Positions 14,484-22,209 of a stretch of DNA of 56,912 bases are shown here, piece by piece. A program made the translations under genes and the position numbers. The notes under the pieces were generated by a model. It did not search any database. It worked only from the letters and a program-made list of their open reading frames with translations, and had not been told where the DNA came from. The DNA is from an uncultured Eubacteriales bacterium. Lineage in GTDB: Bacteria > Bacillota > Clostridia > Oscillospirales > Oscillospiraceae. The number at the start of each line of letters is the position of its first letter. The stretch's first letter is position 1. The stretch covers positions 1 to 56,912 of the forward strand of contig CASEOA010000047.1 in NCBI GenBank assembly GCA_949289455.1, given 5' to 3'.

Positions 14484-15841
14484 AAACGCTGTACATTGAG
14501 TGTAATATGGGGGCAGCGGGGGACATGCTCATGTCCGCCCTGTACGAGCTGCTGGGAGAGAAGGAAAAGGAAACCTTCCTCCAGACCATGAACAGCCTGG
14601 GTCTGCCCGGGGTCGAGGTGGCGGCCGATACCGCCGTCACCAGCGGCATCACCGGTACCCATATGAAGGTCACCGTCCACGGGGAGGAGGAGGACGAGCA
14701 CCTTCACCACCACGACCATGAGCACCCCCACGAGCATGGGTGTTGCCACGACCATAAGCACCCCCACGAGCATGGACACTGCCACGACCATGAGCACCCC
14801 CACGAGCATGGGCACTGCCACCACCTCGAGCATCCCCATGAGCATGGGCACTGCCATGACCATGAGCACCCCCACGACCATGAACATCATCACCACCACC
14901 ATGCCAGCCCCGACCACATTGCCCATCTCATCGACCACCTGCCCCTGCCGGAGGAGGTCAAGGCCCAGGCCAAGGGGGTGTACGATGCCATCGCCCAGGC
15001 GGAGGCCAAGGCCCACGGTTGCCCGGTGGGGGAGGTCCACTACCATGAAGTGGGGGCTCTGGACGCGGTGGCCGACGTGGCCGGTGTGTGCTACGCCCTC
15101 TACCTGCTCCGGCCCGACCGCATTGTGGCCTCTCCCGTCCATGTGGGCAGCGGCACCGTGCGGTGTGCCCACGGAATTATGCCGGTGCCCGCCCCCGCCA
15201 CCGCCGCCCTGCTGGCCGGGGTGCCCACCTACGGCGGGCAGATCCGGGGGGAGCTGTGCACCCCCACCGGGGCGGCTCTGCTGGCCCACTTCGCTCAGTC
15301 CTTCGGCTCCATGCCTCCTCTGACGGTAGAAAAGGTGGGCTACGGCGTGGGCACCCGCCAGTTTGAGCAGGCCAACTGCGTCCGGGCATTCTGGGGAGAG
15401 AGCCAGCAGGGGAGCAACGGGGAGATCGTGGAGCTGGTGTGCAACATCGACGACATGACCCCCGAGGCCCTGGCCTTCGCCTCCCAGCGTCTGCTGGAGG
15501 AAGGGGCCCTGGACGTGTACACCGTCACCGGCACCATGAAGAAGGGCCGCCCCGGCCATGTGCTCACCGTACTGTGCGACGCCGGGAAGGAAGACGGTCT
15601 GGCCCGGGCCATCCTCCGCCACACCACCACCATCGGCCTGCGGGTCCGCCGGTGCGAGAAGTATTTCCTCACCCCCGGCAGCCGGTCCGTGTCCACCCCC
15701 TGGGGGGAGGTGGCGGTCAAGACGGCGGAGGGCTTTGGCGTGTGCAAGGCCAAGCCGGAGCACGCCTCGGTGGCCGCCGTGGCCCAAGCCGCCCAAGTGC
15801 CCTATCAGGAGGTCTACCAGGCCGCCCTGAAGGGCCTGTAA
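14480..15841 (+). CDS. larC: Nickel insertase LarC with a histidine-rich insertion
   Basis: A 453-residue CTP-dependent nickel insertase that completes the nickel-pincer nucleotide. It starts at a GTG overlapping the larB stop. The N-terminus (LYIECNMGAAGDMLMSAL) and the C-terminal half (CNIDDMTPEALAFASQRL) are LarC-like. In Lactiplantibacillus plantarum the two halves join by a programmed frameshift; here they are one continuous frame. Residues about 74-141 form a His-dominated tract with Cys, Glu and Asp encoded by 36-bp tandem repeats, likely to bind or store nickel. The transporter gene follows 9 nt after the stop. Confidence 0.92.
   Translation: MKTLYIECNMGAAGDMLMSALYELLGEKEKETFLQTMNSLGLPGVEVAADTAVTSGITGTHMKVTVHGEEEDEHLHHHDHEHPHEHGCCHDHKHPHEHGHCHDHEHPHEHGHCHHLEHPHEHGHCHDHEHPHDHEHHHHHHASPDHIAHLIDHLPLPEEVKAQAKGVYDAIAQAEAKAHGCPVGEVHYHEVGALDAVADVAGVCYALYLLRPDRIVASPVHVGSGTVRCAHGIMPVPAPATAALLAGVPTYGGQIRGELCTPTGAALLAHFAQSFGSMPPLTVEKVGYGVGTRQFEQANCVRAFWGESQQGSNGEIVELVCNIDDMTPEALAFASQRLLEEGALDVYTVTGTMKKGRPGHVLTVLCDAGKEDGLARAILRHTTTIGLRVRRCEKYFLTPGSRSVSTPWGEVAVKTAEGFGVCKAKPEHASVAAVAQAAQVPYQEVYQAALKGL
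14711..14890 (+). repeat. Five 36-bp tandem repeats encoding HDHEHPHEHGHC-type units
   Basis: Five in-frame 36-bp units lie end to end at 14711, 14747, 14783, 14819 and 14855. Each encodes a 12-residue unit like HDHEHPHEHGHC; the fourth and fifth have drifted, and a run of His codons follows. The tract is coding and has no spacers, so it is not CRISPR. Copy number probably varies between strains. Confidence 0.9.
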
Positions 15842-15850
15842 GGAGGCCCT

Positions 15851-17410
15851 ATGAAACGTATTCTGCCTTTGCTGCTGGCCTTTGCCCTTCTGGCCGGCTG
15901 CGGCGGCGGGACCCCCGCCGCCACGCCATCCGCCGCTCAAAAGACCGACAGTGTGGTCATCGCCATGGGTCCCACCTCGGAGCCCGAGGCGGGCTTTGAC
16001 CCGGCCTACGGCTGGGGGGCCGGGGAGCACGTCCACGAGCCCCTGATCCAGTCCACCCTGACGGTGACCAACACCGACCTGACCATCGGTTACGACCTGG
16101 CCACCGACGTGCAGGTCAGCGACGACGGCCTCACCTGGACGGTCACTATCCGGGACGATGTGAAATTCACCGACGGGGAACCCCTTACCGCCGCCGACGT
16201 GGCCTTTACCTATAATACCGTCAAGGCTGCCAGCTCGGTGAACGACTTCACCATGCTGGACAGCGCCGAGGCGGTGGACAGCACCACCGTAGTATTCCAT
16301 ATGGCCACCCCTAACTCCATCTGGCCCTACACCATGGCCATCGTGGGCATCGTGCCCGAGCACGCCTATGACCCGGCCACCTACGGTTCCAACCCCATCG
16401 GCTCCGGCCGGTACATCCTCAAGCAGTGGGACAAGGGCCAGCAGGTGATTTTGGAGGCCAACCCGGACTACTACGGGGAGGCCCCCCAGATGAAACAGGT
16501 GACCATCCTCTTTATGGAGGAGGACGCCGCCTTCCTGGCGGTGCAGGCCGGCCAGGTGGATCTGGCCTACACCTCCGCAACCTACTCCGACCAGAGCCCC
16601 GCCGGGTACAGCCTGGCCTCTTACGAGAGCGTGGACAACCGGGGCTTCAACCTGCCGGTGATCGAGGGTGCCCTCACCGGGGACGTGCTGGTCCGCCGGG
16701 CCATCAACGTCGGCATCGACCGGCAGGAGATGATCGACAACGTGCTCAATGGCTATGGCACCCCCGCCTACAGCGTGTGCGACGGTCTGCCCTGGTACAG
16801 CCCGGACTCCGAGGTGGCCTACGACCCCGAGGGGGCCGCTGCCCTGCTGGACCAGGCGGGCTGGACCATGGGGACCGACGGCGTCCGGGAAAAGGATGGC
16901 GTAAAAGCCGCACTGGAGCTGCTCTATCCCACCGGCGACTCGGTGCGTCAGGCCCTGTGCGCCGACTTTGCCAACCAGCTGGGGGAGCTGGGCATATCCT
17001 GCACCATGGAGGGGGTGGGCTGGGACACCGCCTATGACCGGGCCCTCACCCAGCCTCTGATCTGGGGCTGGGGGGCTCACACTCCCATGGAGCTGTACAA
17101 CATCTACCACACCATCGGGGAGACCGGCACCGCCCAGTATTCCCCCTATGCCAATTCCACTGTGGACTCCTATATGGACCAGGCCCTGGCCTGCTCCGAT
17201 TTGGAGGAGTCCTACACCCTGTGGCAGAAGGCCCAGTGGGACGGCACCACCGGCGTCACCCAGGAGGGGGACATCCCCTGGGTGTGGCTGGTGAACGTGA
17301 GCCACCTGTACTGGGTGCGGGACGGCCTCCAGGTGGCGGAGCAGAAGATTCACCCCCACGGCCACGGCTGGTCCGTTGTCAACAACGTGGACCAGTGGAG
17401 CTGGGGATAA
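15851..17410 (+). CDS. ABC transporter substrate-binding lipoprotein, NikA/OppA family (probable nickel)
   Basis: A 519-residue SBP_bac_5 protein. The signal peptide ends in the lipobox LLAGC (C17), so it is anchored outside the membrane. Family blocks are clear (DDVKFTDGEPLTAADVAFTYN; IGSGRYILKQWDKGQQV). The C-terminus is rich in His (IHPHGHGWSVVNN), which suits metal-chelate binding. AAGGAGG precedes the ATG, 9 nt after larC. Placement directly behind lar genes makes nickel, probably as a complex, the best guess; di- or oligopeptides remain the family alternative. Confidence 0.8.
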   Translation: MKRILPLLLAFALLAGCGGGTPAATPSAAQKTDSVVIAMGPTSEPEAGFDPAYGWGAGEHVHEPLIQSTLTVTNTDLTIGYDLATDVQVSDDGLTWTVTIRDDVKFTDGEPLTAADVAFTYNTVKAASSVNDFTMLDSAEAVDSTTVVFHMATPNSIWPYTMAIVGIVPEHAYDPATYGSNPIGSGRYILKQWDKGQQVILEANPDYYGEAPQMKQVTILFMEEDAAFLAVQAGQVDLAYTSATYSDQSPAGYSLASYESVDNRGFNLPVIEGALTGDVLVRRAINVGIDRQEMIDNVLNGYGTPAYSVCDGLPWYSPDSEVAYDPEGAAALLDQAGWTMGTDGVREKDGVKAALELLYPTGDSVRQALCADFANQLGELGISCTMEGVGWDTAYDRALTQPLIWGWGAHTPMELYNIYHTIGETGTAQYSPYANSTVDSYMDQALACSDLEESYTLWQKAQWDGTTGVTQEGDIPWVWLVNVSHLYWVRDGLQVAEQKIHPHGHGWSVVNNVDQWSWG

Positions 17411-17413
17411 AAA

Positions 17414-17439
17414 CGGGCGGGGACAAGCCCCGCCCCTAC
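17414..17439 (-). repeat. REP-like palindromic element, copy 1
   Basis: On the minus strand it reads GTAGGGGCGGGGCTTGTCCC then CGCCCG: a GTAGGGGCG head, a dyad, and a CGCCCG tail. It lies head to head with copy 2. Confidence 0.7.
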
Positions 17440-17450
17440 AAAAACGACCA

Positions 17451-17476
17451 GTAGGGGCGACCCTTGTGGTCGCCCG
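17451..17476 (+). repeat. REP-like palindromic element, copy 2
   Basis: GTAGGGGCGACC-CTTGT-GGTCGCCCG; same head and tail as copies 1 and 3. The pair separates the binding-protein gene from the permease genes and may modulate their expression ratio. Confidence 0.7.
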
Positions 17477-17514
17477 TGCCTTGGCATGGAACCTATCGGA
17501 AAGAAGGGATCCTT

Positions 17515-18507
17515 TTGAAGCACCGCCTGACGTTTACCGGGAAAAAGCTCATCCGGATGCTCCTCCTCCTGCTGGGGGTGAGCCTGGCCGCCTTCCTGCT
17601 CATGTCGGCCTCCCCTCTGGACCCGCTCCAGACCAACGTGGGTCAGGCCGCTCTGGGTACCATGAGCCAGGAGCAGATCGCCAAGCTGGAGGACTACTGG
17701 GGAGTCAACGACCCGCCGGCCCAGCGGTATCTGGGCTGGCTGGGGGACTTTGTCCGGGGAGACATGGGTACCTCTCTGCTCTACCGCCAGCCGGTGAGCC
17801 AGGTCATTGGTCAGCGGCTGCAAAACTCCCTGTGGCTCATGGTCTTTGCCTGGGTGATCTCGGGGGTGCTGGGCCTTACCCTGGGAGTCATTGCCGGGGC
17901 CAACCGGGGCGGGCTGGCAGATAAGCTCATCCGGGGCTATTGCCTGCTCATTTCCAGCACTCCCGCCTTCTGGCTGGCCTTGCTGCTGCTGATGATCTTC
18001 GGCGTGTGGCTGGGCTGGCTGCCCATCGGCCTGTCGGTGCCCATCGGGGTGGACGCCGCCAGCGTCACCCTGGCCGACCGGCTGTACCACGCCATCCTTC
18101 CCGCCCTCACCCTGAGCATCACCGGAGTGGCCAACATTGCCCTCCACACCCGGGAGAAGATGGCCGACATCATGGAGCAGGACTACATCCTCCTGGCCCG
18201 GGCCAGGGGGGAGTCCCACCGCTCCATCGTCCTCCGCCACGGCCTGCGCAATGTGGCCCTCCCTGCCATCACCCTGCAATTCGCCTCCATCAGCGAGATT
18301 TTTGGGGGCTCGGTTCTGGTGGAGCAGGTGTTTTCCTACCCCGGCCTGGGACAAGCTGCCGTCAACGCCGGCCTGGGGGGCGACCTGCCTCTGCTGCTGG
18401 GCATCACGGTGGTGAGCGCCGCCCTGGTATTCGGGGGCAATCTGATTGCCGACCTGCTGTACGGTGTGGTCGATCCCAAAATCCGGAGAGGGGTGGCCAA
18501 GCTGTGA
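17515..18507 (+). CDS. ABC transporter permease, NikB/DppB family
   Basis: A 330-residue inner-membrane permease with about six helices. The EAA-type loop for ATPase contact is visible (DYILLARARGESHRSIVLRHGLRN). I placed the start at a TTG, 8-10 nt after AAGAAGGG, because earlier in-frame codons fall in the REP-like repeats; the exact start is uncertain by up to 17 codons. Its stop overlaps the next permease gene (GTGA). With its partner it forms the channel of the presumed nickel importer. Confidence 0.8.
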   Translation: MKHRLTFTGKKLIRMLLLLLGVSLAAFLLMSASPLDPLQTNVGQAALGTMSQEQIAKLEDYWGVNDPPAQRYLGWLGDFVRGDMGTSLLYRQPVSQVIGQRLQNSLWLMVFAWVISGVLGLTLGVIAGANRGGLADKLIRGYCLLISSTPAFWLALLLLMIFGVWLGWLPIGLSVPIGVDAASVTLADRLYHAILPALTLSITGVANIALHTREKMADIMEQDYILLARARGESHRSIVLRHGLRNVALPAITLQFASISEIFGGSVLVEQVFSYPGLGQAAVNAGLGGDLPLLLGITVVSAALVFGGNLIADLLYGVVDPKIRRGVAKL

Positions 18508-19325
18508 GACATTGGAATGGACGGCGGGCTGCCCTGGCGCTGCTGCTGCTGGCGCTGCTGGTGCTGTGCGCCGTGACGGCGGCGGGCTGCCTGCTGGGGG
18601 AGCAGGCCATGGTCACCGACTTCTCCCGCAAAAATCTCTCCCCCTGCGGTGCCTTCCTCTTCGGCACCGACTGGATGGGCCGGGACATGCTGGCCCGCAC
18701 CCTCACCGGCCTGTCCCTGAGCATTCGCATCGGCCTGCTGACAGCGGGGGTGAGCGCCGTTCTGGCCCTGGTTCTGGGGCTGGCCTCCGCCCTGGGAGGC
18801 TGGGTGGACAGCGTGGTGTCCTGGTGCATCGACCTGGTCATGGGCATCCCCCACATTCTGCTGGTGATGCTCATCTCCCTGGCCTTTGGCAAGGGCTTTG
18901 TAGGGGTGGTGGCCGGGGTGGCCCTCAGCCACTGGCCCTCCCTGGCCCGGGTCATCCGGGGGGAGGTCCTCCAGCTCAAGGGGGCCACCTATGTGAGGAC
19001 GGCGGAAAAGCTGGGGGTGTCCCGGCTCCAGATTGCCCGGCGGCATTTCCTGCCCCATTTGCTGCCTCAGTTCCTCACCGGGCTGGTGCTCCAGTTCCCC
19101 CATGCCATCCTCCACGAGGCCAGCGTCACCTTCCTGGGCTTCGGCCTCTCTTCGGAGCAGCCCGCCATCGGGGTGATCCTGTCGGAGAGCATGAACTATC
19201 TCACCACCGGCAAGTGGTGGCTGGCGGTGTTCCCCGGGCTGAGCCTGGTTCTGGTGGTGGTGCTCTTCGCCGCCATGGGAGAACAGCTGCGCAAGCTCCT
19301 GGACCCGGCAAGCGTACATCGGTAA
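18504..19325 (+). CDS. ABC transporter permease, NikC/DppC family
   Basis: A 273-residue permease. The N-terminal helix is followed by the family block FLFGTDWMGRDMLARTLTGLSLS and the EAA loop (GATYVRTAEKLGVSRLQIARRHFLPH). Start at GTG overlapping the preceding stop by four bases, which implies translational coupling. It pairs with the NikB-like subunit. The substrate is inferred only from the operon. Confidence 0.82.
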   Translation: MRHWNGRRAALALLLLALLVLCAVTAAGCLLGEQAMVTDFSRKNLSPCGAFLFGTDWMGRDMLARTLTGLSLSIRIGLLTAGVSAVLALVLGLASALGGWVDSVVSWCIDLVMGIPHILLVMLISLAFGKGFVGVVAGVALSHWPSLARVIRGEVLQLKGATYVRTAEKLGVSRLQIARRHFLPHLLPQFLTGLVLQFPHAILHEASVTFLGFGLSSEQPAIGVILSESMNYLTTGKWWLAVFPGLSLVLVVVLFAAMGEQLRKLLDPASVHR

Positions 19326-19337
19326 GGAGGTGCGGAT

Positions 19338-20267
19338 ATGGAACCGATTTTGGACGTAAAGGATCTGTCTATTTCCTTCACCCAGTACAGCCGGGGTACC
19401 CGGCAGGTGCTGCTCCATGTGATCCGGGAGCTGTTCCTCACCATCCAGCCGGGGCAGATTGTTGCGGTGGTGGGCTCCAGCGGCTCGGGCAAGAGCCTGC
19501 TGGCCCACGGCATCCTGGGCATCCTGCCCTATAACAGCCACATGGCGGGGGAGATCACCTTCCTGGGCCAGCCCCTCACCCAGCAGCGGGCGGAGCAGGT
19601 CCGGGGGCGGGAGATGGTGCTGGTGCCCCAGGGGGTGACCTACCTGGACCCCCTGATGCAGGTGGGCCCCCAGCTGCGCAAGGGCAAAAAGGACCCCCAA
19701 ACAAAAGCCCGGTTCCGGCAGGTGCTGAACCGCTATGGCCTGGGGGAGGAAGTGGAAACCCTTTACCCCTTTGAGCTGTCCGGGGGCATGGCCCGGCGGG
19801 TGCTCATCGCCACCGCCGCCGAGGCCGCCCCCAGGCTGGTCATCGCCGACGAGCCCACCCCCGGCCTGGACGCCCGGGCGGCCAGCCGGGTGCTGGGCCA
19901 CTTCCGGGAGCTGGCGGAGGGGGGCGCCGGGGTGCTCCTCATCACCCACGACCTGGAGCTGGCCCTCACCATCGCCCACCGGGTGACGGTGTTCTATGCC
20001 GGGGTCACCATCGAGGAGGCGGACGCCGCCGACTTTGCCGCCGGAAAGCTCCGTCACCCCTACACCAGGGCCCTGTGGAACGCCCTGCCCCAGAACGGAT
20101 TTGTGCCCATCCCCGGGGCCCAGCTCGGGCCGGGGGAGGGAGGCCAGGGCTGCCCCTTTGCCCCCCGGTGTACCCAAGCCCGTCCGGAGTGCCTGGGGCC
20201 GGTGCCCTACCGGTCCCTGGACGGGGGCAGGGTGCGCTGCCTGTATCCGGAAGGAGGGAACCTATGA
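19338..20267 (+). CDS. ABC transporter ATP-binding protein, NikD/OppD family
   Basis: A 309-residue ATPase. Walker A GSSGSGKS, signature LSGGMARRV, Walker B RLVIADEPTPGLD and the switch ITHDLELALT are present. The C-terminal extension carries the Cys-rich oligopeptide-ABC motif CPFAPRCTQARPEC, typical of OppD/NikD-type subunits. AAGGAGG precedes the start. Its stop overlaps the next ATPase gene by four bases. Confidence 0.85.
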   Translation: MEPILDVKDLSISFTQYSRGTRQVLLHVIRELFLTIQPGQIVAVVGSSGSGKSLLAHGILGILPYNSHMAGEITFLGQPLTQQRAEQVRGREMVLVPQGVTYLDPLMQVGPQLRKGKKDPQTKARFRQVLNRYGLGEEVETLYPFELSGGMARRVLIATAAEAAPRLVIADEPTPGLDARAASRVLGHFRELAEGGAGVLLITHDLELALTIAHRVTVFYAGVTIEEADAADFAAGKLRHPYTRALWNALPQNGFVPIPGAQLGPGEGGQGCPFAPRCTQARPECLGPVPYRSLDGGRVRCLYPEGGNL

Positions 20268-20866
20268 GCCTGGAAGGAATGGGCCTGACCTTCGGTTACC
20301 GGGGGAAGGGCAAAAAAGGGGTGCTGGACCATGTGGACCTGTGCCTGGAGCCCGGGGAGCGGCTGGGCCTGTCCGGCCCCAGCGGCCGGGGCAAGACAAC
20401 TTTATGTAAACTGCTTTCCGGCTACGAAAGACCGGACAAGGGCCGGGTGCTGGTGGACGGCAAACCCCTGGGGGAGTACAAGGGCCTGTGCCCGGTGCAG
20501 ATGATCTGGCAGCATCCCGAGACGGCGGTGGACCCCCTGATGAAGCTGGGGGACACCCTGAGGGAGGGCGGGCCGGTGGAGGAGGGGCTGCTGGAGGCTC
20601 TCCACATCCAGCCGGCCTGGCTGGACCGGTATCCCACCGAGCTGTCCGGCGGAGAGCTCCAGCGGTTCTGCATCGCCCGGGCCCTGCGGCCGGGGGTGAA
20701 ATACCTGCTGTGCGACGAGATCACCGCCATGCTGGACCTCATCACCCAGGCCCAGATGTGGTCTTTCCTGCTGGAGCAGGCGGAGCGGCGGCAGTTGGGC
20801 CTGCTCATCGTCAGCCACAACTCCGCCCTGCTGGAGCGGCTGTGTACCCGCATCCAGCCCCTGTAA
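20264..20866 (+). CDS. ABC transporter ATP-binding protein, NikE/OppF family (short)
   Basis: A 200-residue ATPase with Walker A GPSGRGKTT, signature ELSGGELQRFCIARAL, Walker B YLLCDEITAMLD and switch IVSHN. It ends right after the nucleotide-binding domain and lacks the Cys-rich C-terminal extension of its partner, as is usual for NikE-like short forms. Note Thr-Ala (ITAML) where many ATPases have PTSAL. It starts at ATGA overlapping the upstream stop, with GGAAGGAGG ahead. Last gene of the lar-transporter operon; no clear terminator follows before the next promoter. Confidence 0.83.
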   Translation: MSLEGMGLTFGYRGKGKKGVLDHVDLCLEPGERLGLSGPSGRGKTTLCKLLSGYERPDKGRVLVDGKPLGEYKGLCPVQMIWQHPETAVDPLMKLGDTLREGGPVEEGLLEALHIQPAWLDRYPTELSGGELQRFCIARALRPGVKYLLCDEITAMLDLITQAQMWSFLLEQAERRQLGLLIVSHNSALLERLCTRIQPL

Positions 20867-20868
20867 CC

Positions 20869-20898
20869 TTGACAGCGGGTGACCCGGCGGGGTACAAT
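20869..20898 (+). promoter_or_regulatory. Sigma-A promoter of the macrodomain gene
   Basis: TTGACA, 18 bp, TACAAT, just after the NikE-like stop. Confidence 0.75.
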
Positions 20899-20929
20899 CC
20901 AGGCAGGAAAACCTGATGGAGGGATGGCT

Positions 20930-21433
20930 ATGCCGCTGAAATTCATTCGGGAGGACATCACAACATTAAAGGTGGACGCCATTGTGAACGCCGCCAATAC
21001 CAGCCTGCTGGGGGGCGGCGGGGTGGACGGCTGCATCCACCGGGCCGCCGGGCCGGAGCTGCTGGCCGAGTGCCGCACCCTGGGGGGCTGCGCTACCGGG
21101 GGCGCCAAGATCACCAAGGGCTACCGCCTGCCCAGCAAGTATGTGATCCACACGGTGGGGCCGGTGTGGCACGGCGGGGAGCACGGGGAGCGGGAGCTGC
21201 TGGAATCCTGCTACCGGACCTCTCTGGATCTGGCGGCGGAGCGGGGGTGCGCCTCGGTGGCCTTTTCCCTGATTTCCGCCGGGGTGTACGGCTACCCTAA
21301 GGAGCAGGCCCTGCAGGTGGCGGTGGACACCATCCGGGCATTCCTGGAGACCCGCCCCATGGAGGTCTACTTGGTGCTCTTTGACCGGGAGGCCTGGGCG
21401 CTGGGGCAGGAACATTACCCGGAGCTGATCTGA
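20930..21433 (+). CDS. Macrodomain protein (O-acetyl-ADP-ribose deacetylase, YmdB-like)
   Basis: A 167-residue single macrodomain. The ADP-ribose-binding signatures are clear: [22 protein letters not shown] near the start and the SAGVYGYPK phosphate loop later. Such proteins hydrolyse O-acetyl-ADP-ribose or remove ADP-ribose from proteins or nucleic acids. The start follows GGAGGG at 6 nt; an ATG two codons earlier overlaps that site. It has its own promoter and terminator. No sirtuin or ADP-ribosyltransferase gene is adjacent, so its physiological substrate is open. Confidence 0.88.
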   Translation: MPLKFIREDITTLKVDAIVNAANTSLLGGGGVDGCIHRAAGPELLAECRTLGGCATGGAKITKGYRLPSKYVIHTVGPVWHGGEHGERELLESCYRTSLDLAAERGCASVAFSLISAGVYGYPKEQALQVAVDTIRAFLETRPMEVYLVLFDREAWALGQEHYPELI

Positions 21434-21440
21434 AACATGT

Positions 21441-21474
21441 GCGGGGCTCTGCGCAGGCAGGGCCCCGCCTTTTA
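21441..21474 (+). terminator. Terminator of the macrodomain gene
   Basis: GCGGGGC...GCCCCGC stem followed by CTTTT; its tail runs into the TTAAG repeats of the next promoter. Confidence 0.7.
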
Positions 21475-21502
21475 AGTCTGATTAAAGTTTTCCCGGTAGA
21501 AT
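21472..21502 (+). promoter_or_regulatory. Response-regulator-type promoter of the first two-component system
   Basis: TTAAG and TTAAAG start 10 bp apart (21472, 21482). A TAGAAT -10 (21497) follows 9 nt after the second repeat, with no sigma-A -35. The same arrangement occurs ahead of the VTC gene, implying autoregulation. Confidence 0.65.
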
Positions 21503-21534
21503 GGGGACGACAGAACGGGAAAGAGGTGCTTGCC

Positions 21535-22209
21535 ATGCGGCTTCTTCTAGCGGAGGACGAGAAGGCCCTGTCCAAGGCGCTGGTGACGATTTTGGAGCGC
21601 AACAACTACTCGGTGGACGCAGTGTTTGACGGCCAGGCCGCCCTGGACTATCTGGAGGCCGACAACTATGACGGGGTGATCCTGGACATCATGATGCCCA
21701 AGGTGGACGGGATCACCGTGCTCAAAACCATCCGGCAGCGGGGCAATCACATCCCGGTGCTGATGCTCACCGCCAAGGGAGAGGTGGACGACAAGGTGCT
21801 GGGGCTGGACGCCGGGGCCAACGACTATCTGACCAAGCCCTTCCACATGCGGGAGCTGCTGGCCCGCATCCGGGCCATGACCCGGGTGCAGACCGCCCAG
21901 ACCGACTCCCGGCTCCACATGGGCAACGTGACCCTGGATCGGGCCACCTTTGAGCTGTCCACCCCCACCGGCAGCTACCGGCTGGCCAACAAGGAGTTCC
22001 AGATGCTGGAGCTGCTGATGAGCAACCCCCGCACCCTCATCCCCACCGAGCGGTTTTTGGAGAAGATCTGGGGGTATGACAGCGAGGCCGAGCTGAACGT
22101 GGTGTGGGTCTACCTGTCCTACCTGCGGAAGAAGCTGGCCGCCCTCCAGGCCAACATCCACATCAAGGCCACCCGCAACGCCGGATACTCCCTGGAGGAA
22201 GAGACATGA
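21535..22209 (+). CDS. OmpR/PhoB-family response regulator
   Basis: A 224-residue regulator. The receiver domain (1-120) has acidic residues at E8-D9, the phosphoacceptor D51 (ILDIMMPKVDG) and the conserved TKPF lysine. The C-terminal winged helix (about 130-220) follows. The start follows GAGGTG; an in-frame upstream extension covers the promoter and was rejected. Its stop overlaps the kinase start by four bases. TTAAG repeats in its own promoter and ahead of the polyphosphate operon suggest that it controls both. Confidence 0.9.
   Translation: MRLLLAEDEKALSKALVTILERNNYSVDAVFDGQAALDYLEADNYDGVILDIMMPKVDGITVLKTIRQRGNHIPVLMLTAKGEVDDKVLGLDAGANDYLTKPFHMRELLARIRAMTRVQTAQTDSRLHMGNVTLDRATFELSTPTGSYRLANKEFQMLELLMSNPRTLIPTERFLEKIWGYDSEAELNVVWVYLSYLRKKLAALQANIHIKATRNAGYSLEEET

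Noticed and set aside
14711-14890. Regular 36-bp repeats that could suggest a CRISPR array
   Set aside because: The units are contiguous with no spacers, lie in frame inside larC and encode a His-rich tract; no cas genes are present.
17376-17924. Open frame across the REP-like pair as a separate small gene
   Set aside because: It overlaps the permease gene in another frame, has Pro/Gly/Arg-rich shadow composition and starts inside the binding-protein gene.
15851-20866. Calling the transporter an oligopeptide importer
   Set aside because: The family is shared, but the operon with lar genes and the His-rich end of the binding protein favour nickel; specificity stays marked as inference.
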